DNA of 64,000 nucleotides, from the NCBI GenBank assembly GCA_910574455.1, contig CAJSYZ010000002.1:459671-523670 (forward strand). The letters are read 5' to 3'. The notes under the pieces were generated by a model. It saw nothing but the letters and a program-made list of their open reading frames with translations. It made no database searches and had not been told where the DNA came from. Origin of the DNA: Trichaptum fuscoviolaceum (Eukaryota > Basidiomycota > Agaricomycetes > Hymenochaetales > Trichaptaceae). Within the stretch, counting starts at the first letter, position 1, and each line of letters starts with the position of its first letter. The translations under genes were made by a program, and so were the position numbers. Of the stretch, positions 57,701 to 64,000 are shown in pieces.

Positions 57701-57914
57701 GGGTTAGCCTCGTCAGCCGGGACATCGACCTCTGTCGCGCGGTCGAAGACCGCGCGGTAGGACCCATATTAGTCAAACAGGTGTTTATGTCGGTTAGAGA
57801 TGTAGTGACAGATTTTATTATACATATATATATACATGCTATGTGCGCAATGTACACACACTAGTGACCTAATTTATAGTTACAGCGAGGTCACGAAAGA
57901 CGAAAAGGAGTGAG
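57701..57914 (+). repeat. Terminal repeat B1
   Basis: Starts GGGTTAGCCTCGTCAGCCGG and ends GAAAAGGAGTGAG; repeated as B2 except for about 60 bp (57724-57783) missing from B2. Confidence 0.85.
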
Positions 57915-58061
57915 TTGGAGGGACTTAGGAGAAGTCCCACGACTCACGGGACAGACGCACGTGACCACGAGGGACATGCAGATGCGGGTGGCGTGCCAAT
58001 GGACGCGACCTATTCTCCACTTCACCTTCATCCTCACTCACCCAATTTCTCAAACTTTCGG
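57915..58061 (+). repeat. Terminal repeat A2
   Basis: Second copy of A1, directly following B1; the B1-A2 joint is the circle-junction form expected of the template. Confidence 0.88.
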
Positions 58062-58105
58062 CCCACCCACCCTCTCCTGTTCTGATTACGATGTCCTTTC
58101 TCTCG

Positions 58106-58258
58106 GGGTTAGCCTCGTCAGCCGGGATTTATGTCGGTTAGAGATGTAGTGACAGATTTTATTATACATATATATATACATGCTATGTGCGCAATGTACA
58201 CACACTAGTGACCTAATTTATAGTTACAGCGAGGTCACGAAAGACGAAAAGGAGTGAG
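58106..58258 (+). repeat. Terminal repeat B2
   Basis: Copy of B1 with a roughly 60-bp internal deletion after GTCAGCCGGGA; right end of the element. Confidence 0.85.
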
Positions 58259-58827
58259 TCATGCATTCCACTCATCATATAGCATCTGCTATCTTGCATA
58301 CCTGGAATGGCCTCGCTTCTCGGGCGCTCATACTGGTACCGATGTGCCTAGTTATCGCCAAACGCACCTATGCCTTCCTGTGAATGGGTGATCTTAACAG
58401 ATGAATGCAAACAAACAGATTACAGATATGCATAATACTCACCCCTTCATATGCTGTTGAGGCACGATGACGCATGGAGAAAAAAAGTGCTACAAGGCAG
58501 CCATCTTGCCGTTGGAGAGCGTAACATTTGGTATCAATTCCCAGTCATGGTGCGTAACGACATGTTCTATGGCGTTGATTCAATCCAGCTAATCAATCCA
58601 CTTGTTTCGTCGAATTGCAAAGAGTATTGAGTAGTTCCAAGCCTTTCGTCCCCTATGAACGAAGAATTCGAGAGCAAACTAGCCGTACGCAATCTCGGGA
58701 ATAAGCTGTTTGACCAACAACGTGGCATCTCTCACGTGAGGGAAACGCGCTTCAAAGAGGCTGACGGTCGCGCAGAGGCATGAAAAGGACTTGATCGACT
58801 TCCAGTATCCTCTGCCACTAAGCCACC
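58259..58827. other. Upstream region of the Axl2-like gene
   Basis: No gene or repeat recognised; presumably promoter and 5' leader. CTTTCG/CCCCTATG-rich DNA near 58640 has no assigned role. Confidence 0.35.
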
Positions 58828-61800
58828 ATGTATCCTACACCTATCCGTCTCTCATTTTTCACCTCACTTCTTTTCTTTTCTTTCAGCTCTTCTTCGCGCG
58901 CAGAACGCCTGTCTGTAGAACAGCAGCTGCCACTCATCGCTCGCGTAGGCCAGCCTTATCAATGGACCATCTCTTCGGACACGTTCTCATCTCAGGGCAG
59001 TGACGATATCTCTGCTGGGACACTTCCTTCTTGGTTATCCTACTCTGGTCTTACGTTCTCTGGCACACCATCTGCTGATAGCGAAGGGGTTGACCATGTA
59101 ACACTGAAATCGGGAGACGAGCAGGACTCGTTCACGCTGTGCGTAACCCATTTCCCGCCTCCAGTTCTACACATTCCTCTAGAATCCCAGTTCAGTGCTA
59201 GTAATCCGAGCATGAGCTCCGTATTCTTCCCTAATTCGACTTCTGCTCTCGCCGGCTCAAACCCAACAGTCCGGGTCCCTCCGTTATGGAGCTTCTCCAT
59301 CGGCATGGTGTACAATACGTTTCTCAACCCTGGAGGCGACATGTTCTATTACGCACTTCAAGCGGATGGCTCTCCTCTCCCTTCTTGGTTGACGTTTGAC
59401 GAACGGACCATAACGTTCGACGGTGTGGCACACGCGCCTGAAGGGACTCGGTTTGACTTGGTGTTCATTGGAAGTGATCAAGCGGGTTACAGTGCTCAGC
59501 GGCTGCCATTCCAACTTATCATCTCAGCTCATGACTTGGAGCTAGAAGGGCCTGTATTGCCGGTGAACGTTACTGTTGGGGAGGAGGTAGACTTCAACTT
59601 TGATGATAATGATTGGATATTTGAAAACATCAAGCTTGACGGATCGGCTCTTACTTCTTCAGCCGTCTCTTCTCTGTCTGTCGATACCTCTTCTGTGCCT
59701 TGGTTAACCTTTACGGACAGAACACTCCGGGGAAGTGCGCCTGCCACGACTGGCCAGTACACTCTCCCCTTTAAGGTGAAAGCAATGAACCAGACGCTTT
59801 CGCTCAATACCACCCTCGTCCTACTTCCTTCGTACTTCAATGCCCCTAATATCCCCGATGCTTTTGCTGCTCCAGGAAGTACATACTCGCTTGAACTGTC
59901 GGATTACGAGTCGAATTCACCGGCGCTTTCTGGGCATGATATCGAACTGTCAACATACTTCTCCCCCAATACTACGACGTCGTTTCTCTCTCTCACGGAT
60001 GGGACTCTTGCAGGAACAATCCCTTCAAACCCTGAAGCCAGCCATACCAACGTCACCATCAGAGCCTACGATCACACCACTCACGCTGCCTCTCAGATTT
60101 CATTCCTGATCTCGTTCCGGCAGCCTAATAATAAAGACGTGACTTCCCTTGCAGCGCTGACCAGACGCCGTAGGCTTGTTCTCGGTTTAAGCATCTCGCT
60201 TGGCGGTCTGGCAGGCTTTATTTTGTTGGCGGGGTTGATGGCGATCATCAGAAAGTGCTGTCGTGTCAAGGATTCGGCAGTGGACCCGTACAGCGGAAAG
60301 GGCGGACACGATGATCTGGAGGCATTCGGTTTGGGAGGCTATGGACACCTTGGGAATGGTGAGAAATTAGGAGATGAGGGTGTCGAGGTTATGACAGTAC
60401 CAAAGGTGAGTCGCGAAAGAGTGACCGTATATAGGTGGCTAACTGTAATTGTTAAGGCTGCACATGCCCCTTACGGAAACCTAGGTCTCGGCATCGGATT
60501 TACGCCTGGCTCAAGCCGTCCGAGGAGTCCACTTCCTCGATCGCTTCTTCCTGGCTCTCCGCCACCAAAGATGACTTCAAAGGAGGCCTTCTTCCGTCAT
60601 GTCCGTAGCGCTGTCCGTGCGGTATCTGCGTCAGGTGCTGCTATCGGCAATGCTGCTGCCCGTACTGTCTCTGCGGGTGGCACAAGTATGAAGGGTGCGG
60701 TGAGGAAAGTCTCCGGATCCGTTTCGATCGCGAGTACGCCTAATTCTACGGAGACTGGGCGTAAAGCGTCTGGGTCGAGTGCAGTACGTGCCAGTATCGG
60801 ACGAATCGGCAGGAGTATCAAGGGAGGGACGAGGAAGAGCGCCATCTCGCGCCCAGTCGTCCTCTTCACGAAAGACTCCCATCAGCACCTTCGTCAAGAA
60901 GTCAGTACATCGCCTGGGACATCTGGCTCTCCGGGTTCTATTTCGATCAGAGCGAACCCGAACATTCACTTCCATGCACCTGATGGCGAAAGCGTAAACG
61001 TGCCAGAAGGCGACGGACTATCTCTTGGCTTCCGAAGCAGTCCTTCATCGAGTGCGGGCCATACTATGGAGACCACGACCACGGGTGATACAAGGACGAC
61101 GACTACGGGGACGACTGGGACTGGTTCTGCGATAAGTGCACCAGGGTACTACGGTGACGTTCACGCCGTGCCGATGCCACCTCCCGCGATAGTTCGTAAA
61201 GCGCCGGGAGCACGGGACCGCTCAGGATCGCACAGCAGGAAGCGCAGTACGGATACTGTGGTAACGGAATCCTCTGGCGGCGACGGTCGTGACCGAGATG
61301 TGGAGGAGGCAGTTATTGCCACTGCATCCCGAGCTCATTCGGTGAGGTCTGAAATCCGGTCAGAGTACTCTTCCTATGCATACGTCCCGTCAGTCGAGCA
61401 TCACGATGCTCTGCCCTCTGGAGCGGCGGCGGCAAGACCGAAGCTCGTGCAGTTCATGAGCGCTCGGGGTGTCCCTGTTCCGACCTTGTCGGCGACGCTT
61501 GCTGGTGGGCCCAGTGCCGACAGACGAGTGAGTCAGGTGGCAGATGTCGTACCGGGTGCGGATTTGGATGGCGAGGACGTGATCATGACCGAAGGCATGC
61601 GGTATGTCCGTGCGTTTGGGGACTACCCTGAGCTGGACGAAAGTTCGCTTCGCCCAGGTCCCAGTAGGTCAAATTCGAAGCGCTCCTCTGTTTCTCGAGG
61701 CCGGCTCTCTCCTGCCACAACGAATGCTAGCTCGTCGCGAACGGGCACAGGCACAGTCTCGTCGCGCTCTGGGACAAGCTACGAATACCCGACGCCATTG

Positions 61801-62304
61801 CAAACTGCGGAACACTTGGCCAGTCGGCGTTCCTCGTCACTGTCAAGGTCAGGAAGCCGAGGTAGTTCGAGGAGAAGGGAAAGATCGGATAGCATGGGTA
61901 CTGGGGAGTCTAGCGGATCTAGGGGTCACGGAAACCTCATGATGAGCAGGATTCTCGTGCGGGCAGGCGAGACCTTCAAGTTCAAGTACCCTGTATCCTC
62001 GTCACTTCACGCGCAAGACCTCGATCGCAAGCTCACTGCTCGCCTCCTTTACGGCCGAGGCCTTCCCGCTTTCTTATCGTTCGCCATAGCACCGTCGTCT
62101 GCGACTTCGACGCCCTCTTCGAACAGGTCGCCTGGGAAGAACAGTAGGAGGGAGAAGGATCGGATGGAAGTGGAGTTCTGGGGCACGCCTCGACCTGCCG
62201 ATGTGGGCGAGATCGTTGTCGGGATTTTCGATGAGGAAGCTGAGGGTCCTGACGAGGAGAGATGCGTTGGGAGGCTTGTCGTTGAGGTAGTAGCGAAGGG
62301 CTGA
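58828..62304 (+). CDS. AXL2: Axl2-like axial budding/polarity membrane protein
   Basis: About 1140 aa. A hydrophobic signal sequence (residues 1-24, LSFFTSLLFFSF) is followed by about 400 extracellular residues with cadherin-like repeats, each with L-P-S-W-L-x-(Y/F) and a G-T-(P) phrase (LPSWLSYSGLTFSGTPS, LPSWLTFDERTITFDG, VPWLTFTDRTLRGSAP, FLSLTDGTLAGTIPS) and N-glycosylation sites. One membrane segment (LVLGLSISLGGLAGFILLAG, near residues 450-470) precedes a long Ser/Thr/Gly-rich cytoplasmic tail and a final folded stretch. This is the Axl2/Bud10 plan for bud-site and septum polarity. An in-frame 51-bp intron probably lies at 60406-60456 (GTGAGT...GTTAAG with GCTAACT). It appears to be an ordinary conserved gene beside the mobile region. 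Confidence 0.8.
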   Translation: MYPTPIRLSFFTSLLFFSFSSSSRAERLSVEQQLPLIARVGQPYQWTISSDTFSSQGSDDISAGTLPSWLSYSGLTFSGTPSADSEGVDHVTLKSGDEQDSFTLCVTHFPPPVLHIPLESQFSASNPSMSSVFFPNSTSALAGSNPTVRVPPLWSFSIGMVYNTFLNPGGDMFYYALQADGSPLPSWLTFDERTITFDGVAHAPEGTRFDLVFIGSDQAGYSAQRLPFQLIISAHDLELEGPVLPVNVTVGEEVDFNFDDNDWIFENIKLDGSALTSSAVSSLSVDTSSVPWLTFTDRTLRGSAPATTGQYTLPFKVKAMNQTLSLNTTLVLLPSYFNAPNIPDAFAAPGSTYSLELSDYESNSPALSGHDIELSTYFSPNTTTSFLSLTDGTLAGTIPSNPEASHTNVTIRAYDHTTHAASQISFLISFRQPNNKDVTSLAALTRRRRLVLGLSISLGGLAGFILLAGLMAIIRKCCRVKDSAVDPYSGKGGHDDLEAFGLGGYGHLGNGEKLGDEGVEVMTVPKVSRERVTVYRWLTVIVKAAHAPYGNLGLGIGFTPGSSRPRSPLPRSLLPGSPPPKMTSKEAFFRHVRSAVRAVSASGAAIGNAAARTVSAGGTSMKGAVRKVSGSVSIASTPNSTETGRKASGSSAVRASIGRIGRSIKGGTRKSAISRPVVLFTKDSHQHLRQEVSTSPGTSGSPGSISIRANPNIHFHAPDGESVNVPEGDGLSLGFRSSPSSSAGHTMETTTTGDTRTTTTGTTGTGSAISAPGYYGDVHAVPMPPPAIVRKAPGARDRSGSHSRKRSTDTVVTESSGGDGRDRDVEEAVIATASRAHSVRSEIRSEYSSYAYVPSVEHHDALPSGAAAARPKLVQFMSARGVPVPTLSATLAGGPSADRRVSQVADVVPGADLDGEDVIMTEGMRYVRAFGDYPELDESSLRPGPSRSNSKRSSVSRGRLSPATTNASSSRTGTGTVSSRSGTSYEYPTPLQTAEHLASRRSSSLSRSGSRGSSRRRERSDSMGTGESSGSRGHGNLMMSRILVRAGETFKFKYPVSSSLHAQDLDRKLTARLLYGRGLPAFLSFAIAPSSATSTPSSNRSPGKNSRREKDRMEVEFWGTPRPADVGEIVVGIFDEEAEGPDEERCVGRLVVEVVAKG

Positions 62305-63162
62305 TCGGCCTCGTGCTCTACATATGTTGACAACAAGAGCCTCAATTCAGAGGTGTTTTGGTGGCGCGTTCAAAAAGATCAGATGTCATTAGACAGCTAT
62401 TTATTCAATTTCCATTTAATTATCTATGTACATTAGATGACCATCCTACTATCACATTCCTACGTAGCTTTGTAGCTCAATCACATCATGTAAACGGTTA
62501 AACCTGACATACCGTATGCATATGTGTTCATGTACAGTATACACAACATTTCCTCTGGCAAGTCATGGTTAAAACGACTGAGGGAAGTGCATGAATTGCT
62601 AGTACAACCATCTAGTCATTCGAAGAATGCGTACCATACTAAACTATGCATGGAGAGCATCAAACTAGTATTTTACTGTACATAGATAGTGTCACTGCCA
62701 CATTCACGGCGAGGCCATTTACAACAGACCCTTTCCTAACAAGCACAGCATAGAAGTAAGTTGTCATTATACGCTAGACTGATATGGATTGCTCTGGTGA
62801 ACTTAGGCTCGGCGGTACTTCTGAGTGCTAAAACAATGTATCAATAGACCCCGATTGACAAGGAAGTCATTGTCACGAAAGGTCTTCCTCTCAATGAGCT
62901 TCGGAATGTCCAATACCAATTCACGGAGGAACGTAACCTCGATTATAGATTGCCGCTTCCGTGCCTAGATAGTGCCAGCAATGAGATTGCAAGCGAGATA
63001 CGTTTTGCAACAGTGAGATGGATGACTATGATTGAATCAGCCTGGCTTCATATGTTTGGGTAGAAACTGCGAATCAAATGTATAAGTAGAAATTGTGTGT
63101 TAACAGAATCCCACACTGACAGTTTAAACACGGATGAAGACTGCATCCAGGCATTGCTCGCA
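62305..63162. other. Intergenic, no gene recognised
   Basis: AT-rich 3' flanks of two converging genes. No repeat or RNA gene seen. Confidence 0.45.
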
Positions 63163-63855
63163 TTAATATTCATCTGGGTAGGCAGCGAGAACATTTTCAT
63201 TCTTGATCAACTCTCGAACCTCTTCGTAACGCCAGTTGGAGTCCATGCATCTCGTGAATTCCCAATATTCGGGAAACCAACCGGAGAACTCCCAATCAAT
63301 GATTGCAGCAATTCTTCCGCGATGAACAATGATGTTGTAAAGTCCAAGATCCCCGTGTGAGAAGACGGTACGGTATGATCTGCCATAGACTTTGTCGAAT
63401 TTTTCCTTGCTGCCCGCTGGCTGTTCAGGGTTTTCACGCATGTACTTGTATCCAAAATGGTCCTGAAACGAGTGTATATCGTTGAATGGGCCATAAAGCC
63501 CTCCCAAGGTATCAAAGCATGGAGATCCATCGATGGCTTCTACGCGCCCTGGACGAGAAGGGTTCAGTGCCCTCAACTCGTTGAAGTACTCCCGAAGTTG
63601 GACAAGTGTTTCACGCTTTTCCTTGACTGTCATCTTCGGCCACGCGCGCTCCAGATTCTCGCCCTTCACAAACTCCATGGCGATGTGTGACCAACCACCA
63701 TGAGACAAAAACTTCAGAACTTGAGGCACAGGTATTGAGGTATGTTTGCGGACAAACATCATAGAAGCAGCTTCGGCAAATCGCACGGTACCATGACCAC
63801 TTTTGATCAAAACATCTCCCGTGCTAAAGATCCTGTTCGCAATAAACTTGCCCAA
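63163..63855 (-). CDS. APH-family phosphotransferase (kinase-like), intact
   Basis: 230 aa, single exon as seen. N-lobe: TVRFAEAASMMFVRKHTSIP (conserved E-A-x-x-M..V...T-x-I-P-V-P). Hinge: HIAMEFVKGENLERAW. Catalytic loop: FSHGDLGLYNIIV (H-G-D-x-x-x-x-N). Metal-binding: IAAIIDWEFSGWFPEYWEF. All catalytic residues are present. Fungal members of this APH/choline-kinase-like family phosphorylate unknown small molecules or proteins. The start at 63855 gives MGKFIANRIF; an upstream exon is possible. It is a relative of the APH pseudogenes at 24 and 30.5 kb. Confidence 0.75.
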   Translation of the reverse strand: MGKFIANRIFSTGDVLIKSGHGTVRFAEAASMMFVRKHTSIPVPQVLKFLSHGGWSHIAMEFVKGENLERAWPKMTVKEKRETLVQLREYFNELRALNPSRPGRVEAIDGSPCFDTLGGLYGPFNDIHSFQDHFGYKYMRENPEQPAGSKEKFDKVYGRSYRTVFSHGDLGLYNIIVHRGRIAAIIDWEFSGWFPEYWEFTRCMDSNWRYEEVRELIKNENVLAAYPDEY

Positions 63856-64000
63856 GTGTAGTCGAATTCTGACATTCAGAAGGAGGGACTCGTAAAAGGA
63901 ACGTGTCGGAGAAAGTTTAACACTATCCCATGCGTCACGGTCAACTCTGGTAGGAATCAGAAAGGAAGTAGATCAACGAAGTATTTCAAAACTCAACTTG
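63856..64000. other. Upstream region of the APH gene
   Basis: Non-coding window edge; nothing recognised. Confidence 0.35.

Larger units (their letters stand above)
52530..58258 (+). mobile_element. DIRS-order retrotransposon with split direct repeats (Ngaro/PAT-like)
   Basis: Layout A1-gag-RT/RNase H-tyrosine recombinase-B1-A2-B2. A1 (52530-52676) is repeated as A2 (57915-58061); B1 (57701-57914) is repeated as B2 (58106-58258). This A1...B1-A2-B2 structure and a tyrosine recombinase in place of a DDE integrase define split-direct-repeat members of the order. No target duplication is expected. All three frames are open, so it may be recent. Confidence 0.88.

Noticed and set aside
52530..58258. 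LTR (Gypsy) retrotransposon
   Set aside because: No DDE integrase or protease was found; a tyrosine recombinase and A1...B1-A2-B2 repeats are present instead.

Overview
The window looks like a repeat-rich, gene-poor accessory region of a basidiomycete (Agaricomycetes) genome. The evidence is the many phase-matched introns of about 45-70 bp, a Plavaka-type transposase, DUF6533- and DUF6532-like proteins, an Axl2-like budding protein, a tyrosine-recombinase retrotransposon and fungal APH-type kinases. No rRNA, tRNA or CRISPR array was recognised. All gene models are by eye; splice sites were chosen by GT...AG, phase agreement and protein continuity.

Region 1 (1-18.5 kb). Two orphan genes without a recognised domain (1795-4103 minus, 6814-8639 plus), a DUF6532-like gene (13974-18517 plus) and a decayed Plavaka transposase (9410-13490 minus) sit in non-coding DNA built from a small vocabulary of short palindromic words (TGCCAGTGGCA, ACTAGTAGTACTAGT, ACTTGAAGTT, GACTCGGAGTC, AGCCTGAGGC). 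The words also occur in an intron and inside the transposase. A large Plavaka/CACTA-like element with cargo genes and word-type subterminal repeats is a reasonable but unproven reading.

Region 2 (18.5-25.8 kb) is a gene graveyard: an XPB/Ssl2 TFIIH-helicase pseudogene, a DUF6533 seven-helix pseudogene, an APH-kinase pseudogene and a divergently transcribed sirtuin remnant.

Region 3 (25.8-46 kb) is the most interesting part. Two paralogous genes on the minus strand each encode four tandem Crinkler-like header modules (a ubiquitin-like exon plus a DP/W-motif exon, all bounded by phase-0 introns) followed by a protein-kinase domain. The second copy also continues into a possible PD-(D/E)XK-like domain, but a 402-bp hAT-type MITE with an 8-bp target duplication splits it. 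Each copy is followed on its promoter side by a SIRT5-like sirtuin; one sirtuin is intact (44831-46033) and the other is broken. Further remnants (two plus-strand sirtuins, APH 5' ends, a third Crinkler fragment) show repeated segmental duplication of a Crinkler-kinase/sirtuin/APH neighbourhood. A 3.75-kb Mutator-like element with a 9-bp target duplication is inserted in one duplicate, its empty site is preserved in the other duplicate, and it carries a nested hAT element.

Region 4 (46-64 kb): a Tc1/mariner-like MITE, a fungal multi-pass membrane protein, a DNA polymerase delta gene that stops after the 3'-5' exonuclease domain, a complete DIRS-order retrotransposon of the split-direct-repeat type (gag, RT-RNase H, tyrosine recombinase), an Axl2-like gene and an intact APH-family kinase.
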